Both the position numbers and the translations under genes were made by a program. 64,000 nt of DNA from Hyaloscypha bicolor E (Eukaryota > Ascomycota > Leotiomycetes > Helotiales > Hyaloscyphaceae): contig NW_020194563.1 in assembly GCF_002865645.1 (NCBI RefSeq), positions 330,152 to 394,151 of the forward strand. Reading direction: 5' to 3'. The notes under the pieces are model-generated. The model saw nothing but the letters and a program-made list of their open reading frames with translations, ran no database searches and had not been told where the DNA came from. Below, piece by piece: positions 10,395 through 20,691 of the stretch (its first letter is position 1; each line of letters opens with the position of its first letter).

Positions 10395-11206
10395 GAGGCA
10401 TGTATATTGCAGTAAGTCGCTGGATTCTTGTACAAAAGGGTCCCATTCTTCATCTGCCAATTCTGTACATGCCCTGTGTCCGCCAAAGCAACGTACTGAT
10501 CATCGAATGAGGAAGGAGAAACAGCAGCCACATGAACCATAAACAGCTTCCGTTGAATAGCACCAGTGTCATTTAACCTAAAGTAAGAAATATATTTAAT
10601 TAGGTTGCTTTTCGTTTTTACTCGTGCTGTGACCCATAGATACTTTTCAGCTGAGGGAGCATCACTTCGGCGGACCAGTACTTTATCGTATTCGCCCCTT
10701 GAACCTTATTATCAGCACCAATCTACCTTCTCCATTCTGGAAAGACTGTAACCTACCAGTTGGAATCAAAGAATAGGAATTGACCTGAGTCTTCGCCGCC
10801 GCCGTGTCTACATCGGGAGCGTAGCAACAGCAGGCACCTCCCCATCACTGCCCATCTCATGAGTCCAACCCCCATCACCACTCAGATCAGCAGAATGCAA
10901 ATTCTTCCCTTGGGCACCAAACGCCAGTCCCTGAACTCTTGACTTATTTGAGTATTTCCAAGTCTCAAGAACTCCGCTTAGAGTCCCGTTTGATAAAACC
11001 TTCAGAGAGGAGCCGCAGGCAGCGGGGTCAGGCCATTGGGAGGTATAGACTGCGTTTGGAGTTTTGTGCTTTGTACTATGAATGCGGATGTTTTGTTCAG
11101 GCAGGCGCCGTTGAAATTTATTGCTCTCTCTAAACGTAGGGTTGAGCTCGGATTGGAGTTGGAGTCGTGGGCATGTGGATTGAGTAGCTTGCTGCTCGAG
11201 ACGCAT
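10395..11206 (-). pseudogene. Carboxy-cis,cis-muconate cyclase-like (lactonase beta-propeller) relic
   Basis: Minus-strand fragments in different frames together resemble the 3-carboxy-cis,cis-muconate cyclase (CMLE) family, a seven-bladed propeller of the fungal beta-ketoadipate pathway. One frame (11206 to 10808) carries TWKYSNKSRVQGLAFGAQGK then LHSADLSGDGGWTHEM, a propeller-blade pattern, and ends in a premature stop. A second frame, about 10700-10430, carries KYLWVTARVKTKSNLIKYIS, then DTGAIQRKLFMV and FDDQYVALADTG, which are later family blades. Between them lies a shifted, partly deleted stretch. There is no intact start or continuous frame. It lies tail to tail with the decayed amidohydrolase. 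Confidence 0.68.
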
Positions 11207-11286
11207 TGAGGGAGACGTCTACCCACACCTGAGAAATTTCTTGATCCTTCTCCACTCTTCTATCTTGCAACTTTAAAGATTCCCAT

Positions 11287-11916
11287 TCACAACTCCCCCC
11301 TGAAGAAAGTAGCATCACACCTGCTTCCATCGGGCCACGATGCATAGTCCTTACACGTCCCCCACTCCTCCCAGCCCAGCCTTCTATACATCGCCACAGC
11401 AGGACTCTCTGTCGCCGTATCAAGTGTCAGCATATCCCTCCCTGTACCTCTCGCAAAATCCTCAACATGCTTCATTAATTTCCTCGCGATACCTAGCCGT
11501 CGTGCTGATGGTGAGACGAGCAGTTTGATGACCTCGGCCCGATGGAAGTGCGTGACTTTGGGTATCGTAACAAGTTGTACTGTTCCAAATAGTGTTGGCT
11601 GTGTTGCCGATGTTGAAGGTGACTCAACAGGAGATGAAACGTTGTTCTGGAACGAGGGCTCAGAAGTCAGGATGAAGAGGTGAAGATTCCCTTTCGTTAT
11701 GAGCTCGGAGACCTGTTTCCAGTATATCTCTGCATTCTCAATCGATAGTGGAGACAGGAAACCAATAGAAGAGCCTTCATCGACACAGTCTTGCAATATT
11801 TGACAAAGTTGGGGGAGGTGAGTCAGGACTTCTTCGGGGTTGGTGAGTTGTGAGATTTTGAAGCTCTGTGAGGGGTCTGGTGGTGTGGCTGTGGGAGTTA
11901 TAAGAGTGGTTGCCAT
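11287..11916 (-). CDS. GNAT-family N-acetyltransferase
   Basis: A single exon of 209 aa from the ATG at 11916. The acetyl-CoA binding motif A is clear at ~130-150: VIKLLVSPSARRLGIARKLM (the R-R-x-G-I-A signature), followed by LDTATESPAVAMYRRLGWEE, the usual GNAT strand/helix with the Y-R-x-L-G-W end. The first ~110 residues contain a Ser/Thr-rich insertion in the acceptor-side half. Acceptor substrate unknown. The frame is uninterrupted even though its neighbours on both sides are decayed. Confidence 0.82.
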   Translation of the reverse strand: MATTLITPTATPPDPSQSFKISQLTNPEEVLTHLPQLCQILQDCVDEGSSIGFLSPLSIENAEIYWKQVSELITKGNLHLFILTSEPSFQNNVSSPVESPSTSATQPTLFGTVQLVTIPKVTHFHRAEVIKLLVSPSARRLGIARKLMKHVEDFARGTGRDMLTLDTATESPAVAMYRRLGWEEWGTCKDYASWPDGSRCDATFFRGEL

Positions 11917-12214
11917 CTTCAAAGCAGAGATATTAAGATTTTATGATGTTGGGGCGAAGGAGGTAGAGATGGGTGTGGAGAAAAGAGTTCGGGAAATTGT
12001 CAACCCGTAGTCACGTGGCTGCTAGGCCGACGATGACCCAGTCAGACATGACGATAGAGGTAGAATTGATTCAGAAAAATATCCAAATATACATGGAAGA
12101 TATTATAGACAACCTATAATTCTAGAGATTCGAAATTTCTTTCATGAAACGTTCCCTTTCCACATCATCCTACACGATCCAGAACCCATCGTACCTTCTC
12201 AGCAATGAATGAGG
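11917..12214. other. Short intergenic stretch
   Basis: About 300 bp upstream of the GNAT gene and downstream of the broken gene at 12215. Nothing recognisable. Confidence 0.4.
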
Positions 12215-12714
12215 TCAGGCTGCACCACCTGCACCATTATGCCCTCTCGTCGCTCTAACATAATGATTAACAGTTGGTAAGGTGAGAATCTCCTCTTGGT
12301 TCTTCTGATCATCCATAGCGAAACTTACAAGGAATTCCCGAGACTTCTCTCTCCCCTCCTCAGTCCCATTCCCCAGTGTAACTCCAGCATCATACAACCT
12401 CTGGAAATCCCTCGGCGTATTGGTTCTGATAACACTGATCGGGAGGTTACCAAGAATCTTCTTCTCAAAGTGTTTCTTCACGGCAAGAACCGGAGGATCA
12501 CCCGGGTATCCCTTTGCTCCGCGGCAGTCGTAGCTTGCTCCCTGGGCTCCGCAAGCAGCTTCATAACAATACCAACCTCTTCCCTAGAGAGCACACTATT
12601 GACTGCAAGCCCTGTTGCAGTCATATAATCCACATTCGCCTTCACGGCCTCGAAATATGGCAATGGGCACTTGCCAGCGCCAAGATTCTTCTCGATGTTG
12701 GCGTCTACGAACAC
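12215..12714 (-). pseudogene. Unrecognised gene fragment broken by a frameshift
   Basis: Two adjacent minus-strand frames read as one protein. The first (12714-12478) contains EKNLGAGKCPLPYFEAVKAN and LAEPREQATTAAEQRDTRV and hits a stop. The second, shifted by one base (from 12481), continues KKHFEKKILGNLPISVIRTN and FLVSFAMDDQKNQEEILTLP to a natural stop at 12215. A likely intron acceptor (pyrimidine-rich, GGATAG) sits just upstream at ~12715, so a 5' exon is missing or lost. I do not recognise the family. The composition is that of a real soluble protein. Confidence 0.5.
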
Positions 12715-14188
12715 TATCCGAAGAAAGAAAGAGGAAGTTCGTTAGAGCAGGGAAACAAAAGCCTACGCTATTAATATATTTATTTTTATACATGGCAGAG
12801 GATTATAGCGATAATAGCCCCCTCCTGGACTTCATTGAAGAGATATTTTCTTAGTAAGTGTTGCATGCTTCTACCTATCCGCAGTCGCCCCTATATTAGA
12901 TTAATCTAACTAGCTTCTAGATATTGTATATACATACACAAGGATCTCGAACAAACCATGAGGGACACCTCGCGCCGTATCATTCACACGTCCTTCGACT
13001 GGTTGCTCAATTAACGTCGAGGCAAGGGAGGAGGGATAGTTCGCGGTGTCTGGTCAGCCAACACTCTCGGGACATACTAGAAAGGCTTCCGACCAGTACA
13101 CGAGAGAGCGACTGGTGAGAAGATTAAAGGAGAGATCAAGCAGAAGATATATCGGGTAAGTCTCCTTTTCTACTACCCCTTAGTTATTCTTTATTTAGGG
13201 AGACCAAATACTAATACAAAGCTTCACAGATTTGAGGGAAACTAGTAATGAGTTCAACCAAAGTAGTGATTACTATGTCTTCCCACACCTGCGTCCATAG
13301 CCGAGCGCTAATGATTCACGAACAGTTCGATTTAAGAGTGTCCCTCGCCGGCTGCTGTTGCCCATCTTGGCTGCGAGCGTAGAGGGCGCCCAGAGACTCC
13401 GGGTTTTTCTCAAATTGTGAAGAGGGTTGTAATATCACTCTACCAATAGACCTGTTTTAATGCAAACACTTGACTCGGAAATTCAAAAACGTCCATACAT
13501 CGAAGACTGAATTTTATAGCTTAAAGACAAGCCAGATTTGCAATAGTGCCACCTCTGTTGGTCCCGATTTTGCTCGACCAAGGAGGACTCTATTGTGACA
13601 TATGTGCACATGAACTGTGGCCACTGTGCAGCCCTACCATCAACTAGGCGTGTTTTGACATGACGTCCATGATGATAAAGGCCGGTACTAGTTCGGTAAG
13701 GGGAGGCTCTCTGGGAAGACGGAAGTTCCAACGAAGAAATACAAACAGGCAATCCAATGGAGGAAATGAAATAGCTCATACCCCGACCTAAGCACGTTAA
13801 GAGCGGAAGAAGGGGAAACTTAGTACGAGACTAAGGTCGAATTTGGTGATTATATTTTAAGATATGCGAAAGGGAAGTAGTATGGCGATGAAAAAGAGCT
13901 TGTCTTCTTATCAAGTCTGAGAATCTCCTACCTTTCAAACACCGCCGAGTGATTGCATGTGTCACAGATTAGTACAAAACCAAGTTCCCGCTTTGAGACT
14001 GTGGGCCGCGTACTCTCGTGTGATGAAGGCATGGCATTACATCTTCAACAAGCTTATCTCCTTGCTGAACTGGTAGCTGGAGGAGTACATCAGTGTTATA
14101 CTGCACGAGAGCTATTGCTGTATACTTGAACCAAGAGACAATTTCAGACCCGAATCCTCACCCAGATTCTCACATAGAACTTCTGAAG
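12715..14188. other. Intergenic, nothing supported
   Basis: About 1.5 kb with only short, motif-free frames. A 5' exon of the broken gene at 12215 may once have been here, but I cannot identify it. Confidence 0.4.
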
Positions 14189-15556
14189 ATGTTCAGAACA
14201 ATTCTGCTCCGCGCCCTTGCGCTCCAATTTGCCTTCCGCAGCGCTGTGTCTGCTTTTGCATTTAATTCCAGTGTTTGTGTGGACCCTACTGGATATGACT
14301 CATGCTGGAATAAAGCAAACTCGGATGCGATATCCATCTTCAAGAAATATTGTACAAACGGAATTTGCACGGATGCTGATGATTGCTTCACCCCCGACGA
14401 GACCTGTGCTAAGATTACGACCTGTATCGCTTACACGGAATGGATTAACTGTGCCCTTAATCACTGCTGGAATCGAGTGAGTATCTTGTCCTTTTCCCAT
14501 GTCGATATCTGACAAACCGAGGTGTACAGCTGCGAGTACCAACACTTAGCCATTAGAGCTATGAGAAATTGTCCAATCGCCGACCAACTCCCTCCCTATA
14601 TTCCAGCACCCGTTGGTGCCTCTAGATCCTGCTCTTGCAACATCGGTTTCATATTCGCGGATCGTTTGAATATGAATCGTCCTGGTGCCGGAGAGCAGTT
14701 TCAAGGTACAAAGGCCATCGACGGCTTCAAGGCTGCAGAAACTTGCCAGTCAAACTGTGAAAATGAGGAGAAGATATGCCGCTGCTGCGCTGATAGCAGT
14801 GCAATGTCCACGTAAGCTTTTTCGTTATTCTTCTAATCTGCAAGTACTTACTTTATCTTCAGATTCATCAACACTTGCCCCGCGACAAACCCTGCAGATA
14901 TTTACTTCTTCCCAGTCCTCGGATACAATCATCTTATCTCAGCAGAATGCACTTCGTCGCTAGGACCTAAACCTAGCTGCTCGTCCGCCCCTTACAACTT
15001 CACAATCTCCCCGGGCTCTGGATCAAATGACCAGTTCTTCAATGCTGCCACGATTCCCAAGAACCGAACTAATCCATTGACGAACAATCCTGGAGGTCTA
15101 GCGACACCTATTAGTGGAGCTGTGTTTACTTGGAGTTTGTATGAAGGCGGTGTGACAACCGCCAATACCACAGTGACAAGTTGGACTGGTGCTGGCGCTA
15201 CAACACTAGGAGCGAGCGCGGGTTCTGTGACGAATGTCTCGGGGACAAGTGGCACATTGGGGGCGTCTAGTATAGCATCGGCGACCCCAACAACATCTAC
15301 CAAGAGTAGCGGGTGGAAGAATTTTCCAAGTGTTGGATTGTTATTTTTGGGTGTTGTTTTTGGCCATGTGAAGACTGATAGGGCTGGACGCTCTGAATAC
15401 TCACCGGCTTGCAGTCCGCTGGACCGTAAAATTTTCACTCCACTGGCGTGTCCAGTTTTGCAAATATATGTTCGTAATAAAATTATATCACCCAATAGTC
15501 CGGCAGTGAACAGTGACCGCCGATTTAACCAGATTCCCGGCTTTCCGGCTGCTTGA
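14189..15556 (+). CDS. Secreted cysteine-rich fungal protein
   Basis: Exons 14189-14476, 14522-14811 and 14863-15556 give 423 aa. A signal peptide (basic, then hydrophobic, ending near VSAFA) begins at the ATG at 14189. The mature protein has regularly spaced Cys: CVDPTGYDSCWNKAN, CTNGICTDADDCF, CAKITTCIAYTEWINCALNHC, then YSCEYQ, CSCN and CRCCAD. This is a large secreted Cys-rich fungal family of unknown role. The second exon must use the acceptor at 14521 rather than the stronger-looking one at 14529 to keep frame. The C-terminal third is Ser/Thr/Gly-rich and ends in a hydrophobic stretch VGLLFLGVVF, suggesting a GPI-anchor signal, but the frame then runs on for about 60 residues, which is unusual. 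Confidence 0.72.
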
Positions 15557-16141
15557 CTTTCTGTCATCTCACGTGACCTCACCCCTTCCCCCCCTTTCGG
15601 AGTATAAAATTCTGCCCACAACTGTCAACCAGCATTACTATCCCATGACTTGACTGCCTCACTTGTTTTGACTTACGGGCGCCATGTTCTAATGACTATG
15701 AGGCAGATGATGAGGTGCAGACTTTCGAAACTGCCTTGTCATCTACCTGCAGATATCGGCAAGATACCTGCATGCTTCAATTACCAACGCATTATGGCTG
15801 AAAGTTTGCAATTTGAGATTTCAAAACACGTGGAGACTTGATACTTCCAGCTAACTCAGCCCACTTAAGTGAGATGGTAGACTCAATTGTAATTGAATAG
15901 AGGAGCTTTCTGAAACACGTGATATTTTGCCATACTACCTTGAATGGGGTGACATAGTTACACCAAGATCGATCGAAAATGAAACGAGAATATCTACAGC
16001 CTCACTTTTGCTGTATCTGACTCACATGAGCAGACTCTCATGTGTTTCTCAAACCACCCGATTTGATTCACAAAGGCTTTCCTGTCGTGAATACTGACCT
16101 CGGGCACCAACAGTTCGATCACCGATTCAACGAGACCAAAC
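15557..16141. other. Intergenic
   Basis: About 585 bp with no supported coding or repeat feature. Confidence 0.4.
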
Positions 16142-16460
16142 ATGACCCAAATCATTGATTCTCGGTATGACATTGGTCCAGCGCTGAAGGAACTTCTAGC
16201 GAGGCTTTTTCCTGGGCAATCACAACTATGCGAGGTCAGCGTAAGTGGGACAGTGCTAATGTGGACCCTGACATTGGCAAGGCATTCTTGAGCGCGAAAG
16301 TGACTGACTGGGCGGACAGGTCCGACGGGGAAGATTCATTGTCTCTGCTCCACGACTTTTGACTCAAGTCCGTTACGATGTCCATCCCTCTGACAGTTTT
16401 TATGATATCTTCGCTAACCTCTCGTCCGTGACCCAGGAAGAGATTGATTCTTGTCGATAA
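16142..16460 (+). CDS. Tiny three-exon protein, paralogue of the 17098 gene
   Basis: Exons 16142-16240, 16320-16367 and 16437-16460 give 56 aa. The first intron has a perfect GTAAGT donor; the second has a weak GTCCGT donor but a good GCTAAC branch point and CCCAG acceptor. It is an in-frame 69-nt intron, so a retained form would also be open. The protein (IIDSRYDIGPALKELLARLF, then RRGRFIVSAPRLLTQ, then EEIDSCR) aligns with the 78-aa product at 17098. Both introns fall at equivalent places: before the R-x-x-R-[YF]-x-[IV] strand and just after the L-T-[EQ]. That conservation is the main support. No known domain recognised. Confidence 0.55.
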
Positions 16461-17097
16461 GTGCGTTGGTGAGAAATCGTAAAAGGGAGGATCGGGTTTG
16501 TGTTGTGGCTGAGTCAGGCCGATCCCCCCCCACTCCACGACCCAGCCGTTTGGGCACCCCGAGCTGAAAAATCTGCCTCGTCTGCCTATCTACATTGATA
16601 GTTTGCTTTCGGTTCGAGTTTTCCCGGCATTTTCCTGTCTTCTTGGCGTTCTTTCGTTCGGTTTTAATAGGCTGCCTGGTTTCTCCTTTGAGGGGCAAAA
16701 ATGAGCAAGGGGAGGTCGGACACAAGGGGCGAAATCCAACTCATCTAAACAGGCACACTACTGGCATAAGGTTGAGATCACGCTTGAAACGTACAGGCTA
16801 ATCATTGTCTCCATTTTGCAGGATGCCTTGGGTCCCAAGCGGTCCGACCCCCGGTTGAAGTGAGTCCGTTCGTTGCCGTACACGCGCCGGAGTCCGGGGT
16901 GTGTTCGAGAAAGTAATATGGGGGCACACCCTTCTTAAATTTCAGCTTTCAATATTGCCACTTAGCCTGAAGACCAATTTCTTACATCCCAATTCAAAGA
17001 TATCCCTCATACATTCAGTTCTCCGAGTTTCAGTATTTCAGGCAGACAACCCTAGCCCTTTCTCATCCCGATCACCCTTTCTCAAACTGCCCCCGCT
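16461..17097. other. Spacer between the two tiny paralogues
   Basis: About 640 bp. No coding feature supported; presumably holds the promoter of the 17098 gene. Confidence 0.4.
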
Positions 17098-17442
17098 ATG
17101 TGTAACAACGCATTGCCAGCAACACCCGTACAGGTTATTGAGGGGCAATACCTGGATCAGCAGAAGCTGATGGCTCTGCTAAAGAATGTCTATGGCACGT
17201 CTGAAGAAGGCAAGAACAACTTCCGGGTTGAGGTAAACCAGTTGATCCCTTCTTTATGGACACTTGCTGACATCTCAAATACAGCTCAGGCTCAACCGGT
17301 ACAAGATATACCCCTCAGAGCATGTTCGTAACGCAACTCTCACGGAGGTACCCAGTCCAAGGCCATATACTTCCATCAAGCAATGTACTGACTACCTGTT
17401 CAGGTCCAGATACAGGACTGCCGAGCGTACAGAAGACGGTAA
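17098..17442 (+). CDS. Tiny three-exon protein (78 aa) of unknown family
   Basis: Exons 17098-17232, 17285-17347 and 17404-17442, phases all zero. The 5' splice sites are GTAAAC and GTACCC and both acceptors are CAG. The product contains YLDQQKLMALLKNVYGTSEE, then RLNRYKIYPSEHVRNATLTE and ends VQIQDCRAYRRR. It looks like a small alpha/beta fold: one helix, a basic strand pair, then a helix. No signal peptide. Paralogous to the 56-aa gene at 16142 with conserved intron positions. A stretch just downstream (17461-17665) also looks weakly protein-like but is interrupted by stops. Confidence 0.6.
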
Positions 17443-17748
17443 TATAAATGAGATCACCAGGAAAAGCATCCACGATTCACCAAGGACTTGGTTAGAGAGG
17501 CGTACTGGGGGAGCATGGCATATTTTTTTGTCTGGTCAGCGAGCATTTGTTAACAGGTTGCATTCTGGGTGGAGCGTTGGAGTCTGGTACAGCTGTTGGT
17601 GCTGGAAAAGAACCTGGCCCTCCTTTACGAGCGCTTAAATGTTTCGAATGCTTCACTTCGTTTGCAGTAACTTCATTCTGATCACTTGAGCTTCAGCGGA
17701 ACCCCAAGGCTGTAGCCTCCTCTTACATTCTGTGATGAGGCTGTTCCC
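17443..17748 (+). other. Possible relic coding segment
   Basis: One frame reads EKHPRFTKDLVREAYWGSMA and, after a TAA at 17551, continues VAFWVERWSLVQLLVLEKNL and ALLYERLNVSN. The amphipathic, Trp-rich character suggests a former exon, but no start, consistent splice or family can be shown. Confidence 0.25.
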
Positions 17749-20188
17749 ATGAACCCTCAGTGCGAACCACCACAGTTCGGATTGCATGTTGATTCTCCAG
17801 TTCTTATCATGGATTCCAACAGAATCAAAATCCTGTCACCAGGTTTGGTTTTCATTCGCCTTCAATCAATTTGGTGTAATGTCTCATTTGCACAGCCCTG
17901 GCGACTGGCTGCAGGAGGCTGGCGGGGCAGTGCAACGAGGCAGACTCGCTGGCTCGCAGCTCACGTCCAATCGAAGAACACGAACACTGCTGCACCTCGG
18001 CCTCGTGCAATGCATGGATGCCTCACTTCGAAGATATCATCAATGCAGAACTCAAGGATTCAATCAGCAACTACGTTCGGCATCGACCGGATCAAGAGAC
18101 TAAGTCCACCACGCACCCTAGAGCCGGATCTCAACTACCTCTCGACGACCACCAATTACATCGAAATGATTTCCTTTTCGAGTCTCGATGACATGAGAAC
18201 TATTCGAATGAAGGTTGATGAGAAAGCTCATGATCTCTTCAAAGAAAAGCCCGGGCAGGCCCCATTGACAGTCACGAGAATCCTCAATTCCCAGGAGGCA
18301 AATGCGAAACCATTTGAGAAGGACAGAAAAGTCTTGAATCTTTCCGATATTAAGAGGCTCCGAAATGTGAGAAGTCTCCCCCATTGTGTCCGCTCTTTCC
18401 GATTCCATCGGACTCGTGAAGTGATTACCGTGAGGACTAGTTGTGAAGTTCATTACTAACATCTTGAAATAGGAAAGTAAAGATGTGTCCCAAATCTTCA
18501 CAATTAACCAAGACCGATCCTGGACAACCTTGAACACTTCTCGTGAAATATTCGAAAGCTTTATGTCGACGTACGAGATAATGCCTCCATTCTGGAGATA
18601 CATGTTCACGTTCGGACGTAAATCGGAAGAGAACGAGTTTGAGTTTCCCAGGTTTGGCCAGCGACAGAGCAGAAATCCAAAGTCGAATAGCATCATTCAA
18701 GGTCGGTTCAATTTCGTTTGGTCAAAAACTCAGCGGAGCAAGATCTAAGATTAACCAGAGTTTTCCTACATGCTCCGTCGGGTAGAACTAAAAAATCGGG
18801 AGGTTGCGGAGGGAGACTCTCCGTGGTCAATCCGCCAGACAGGAGTCTATTATAGACTTGAACCCAAGACTAATGTCTGCGAGACCCTTCAACAAGAGCA
18901 GAACAAAACCAGTCCAGTGGAGTGTAGATCAACGTTTCTACTCATTTCACCCTCTGAGAACGTTGACCTTCAATTTGCGGAATGCCTTAAGCAAACCACA
19001 TCAGCTGGAGAAGCCCTACTCTCTGTTTGGAACACACATAGGATTCTAGTTGCGGATAGCTTGAGAGGGTGGATGGATTATATGGCTTACTTGGAGCAAC
19101 GCCTAAAGCACCAGGCAAGTTAATACAACGGCGCTTGAAGATAAATGAGTGACTGATTTTGGTTCATCTAATAGTCTGACGAAATCGTCCTAGCTACTGT
19201 CGGCGTTGACAAAGTCAACTTTTCTCCACTAACAGACTTCAAGATCGACTTCGAGGATAGACAGGAGCTGAAGATAATAGAAGATTACATCCTCGATCTT
19301 CAAGTCATTCTCCCGGGCGTGTTGGATTCAATTACAGGAGTCCGTAACCAATGCAGAGCACATCTCTTGTCGTCTGACCACAGAGGCGAGGAGGGGCATG
19401 AAATGGAGGCTATTTTGGGAGAATTGAATGAATACATCGGAGAAGTTACGATGCATATTGAAAGAGCCAAGAATCTGAAAGACAAAGCAAAAGCAACAGC
19501 ACAGTTGGTAAGACGTACCCTTCCCGCTTGGAATCTTCAGACTTGACCAATTCTCGTAGCTCTCTGATCTACTTAGCTACGAAGAGAATGTTGCATTGAA
19601 AGGCTTAGCCACGGAAACCCAAGTAGAGAGCAGATCAATGTGTCAATTCACGGCAAGCACTCCTTGTGAATTTCATTCCTCAACGCTAATATAACCCAGG
19701 AGAGGAGCACAAAGGATGCTGCAGCGGTGAAGATTTTGACTGTGATCACACTAATATATCTCCCAACAACGATTGTTGCAGTGAGTCCCTCGAATTACTT
19801 TCCCTCAAAACCTGAAGCTGAAGAAACACCAAAGAATTTCTTCTCGACCCAATTCGTTCAAACGGGTTCAGATGGACGGATGCGAGTCTCAAACAAAGTT
19901 TGGCTTCTCGCGGCAATCTCAGTTCCCATGACCTTCTTCACTATCCTGCTCTGGTGGGGTTGGGTGCACTTCACCAAAGTCGAACCAACAGTCGACCCAG
20001 AGCAACCGGGTATTGTTACACTGCAGCGGGCACACAGTTTCCGCTCCATCGTCTCAGCGAAGAAAAAGCAGAAGGATCTCGAAAGCGGGCTATCATTTCC
20101 AACGCAAAGCTCCCGAGCAACCACCTTTCGTCACGCAGCGAATGTTCCCACCTGGTCTTCTGATGCAACCACAGTGAAAGCCGAGTAG
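17749..20188 (+). CDS. CorA-like membrane protein (fungal Mg2+ transporter-like family)
   Basis: Proposed exons: 17749-17842, 17896-18074, 18124-18366, 18473-18701, 18759-19114, 19175-19507, 19560-19622, 19700-19780 and 19835-20188, about 643 aa. The 5' three exons and the 19622/19700 junction are the least certain. The core is typical: IFTINQDRSWTTLNTSREIF, then TFGRKSEENEFEFPRF, RRVELKNREVAEGDSPWSIR and LRGWMDYMAYLEQRLKHQ. The C-terminal half is helical and then crosses the membrane twice: VKILTVITLIYLPTTIVA/NFFST and VWLLAAISVPMTFFTILLWW. The first helix ends with the family's Y-L-P-T-T-I-V-A motif in place of the bacterial G-M-N region. The intron at 19115-19174 is GC-AG (GCAAGT). Substrate unproven. 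Confidence 0.75.
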
Positions 20189-20691
20189 ATTAATGTCAGC
20201 CTTGTTTTCTGCCATGTTTGTTGTTAGCCCGGCTTGTGCGATGGCTTGGTCTTTCAGGAAGGGGAAGAACGGGACCATGCATAATAACACTGTGCAGGCG
20301 TTCCCGCGGGCTTTCAAATTCGGCGGGCGCAATGCCCACCCACACCATTAACTCAGCCCCGCCATATGCGACTCCAATAGGGAACTTCAGCGCTTACTTG
20401 CAGTCTCCAATAATCAGATAGGCTGAGGTAGTGAGTTGGGGCGGCAGGGCTGAATAATTAGTCCCGATCTGAATGCTTATGCGCTGAGGCTGTGTCCACA
20501 TACGCCCTCCCCTCCCTCTTTCTTTCTTCGAGCCTCGTGCTGACCACACAATTATCTTTGTTGGTGTGTTTCTCCTCCGAGAACCTGGCGCGCCTGCATG
20601 TATTGTTGTCCTGTTGGGTCTCCTATATACCCAATGGCCCTCTCAATCGCCACATGGCCTGATTAACCCAGGCACTGATTCTCGATCTGCA
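20189..20691. other. Intergenic
   Basis: About 500 bp upstream of the kinase gene. An in-frame upstream ATG at 20566 would add 42 hydrophobic-rich residues to the kinase; nothing else seen. Confidence 0.4.

Noticed and set aside
14992..15621. 209-codon minus-strand frame opposite the Cys-rich gene
   Set aside because: It mirrors the Ser/Thr/Gly-rich 3' part of the plus-strand gene; the plus-strand exons have a signal peptide, Cys pattern and good introns.
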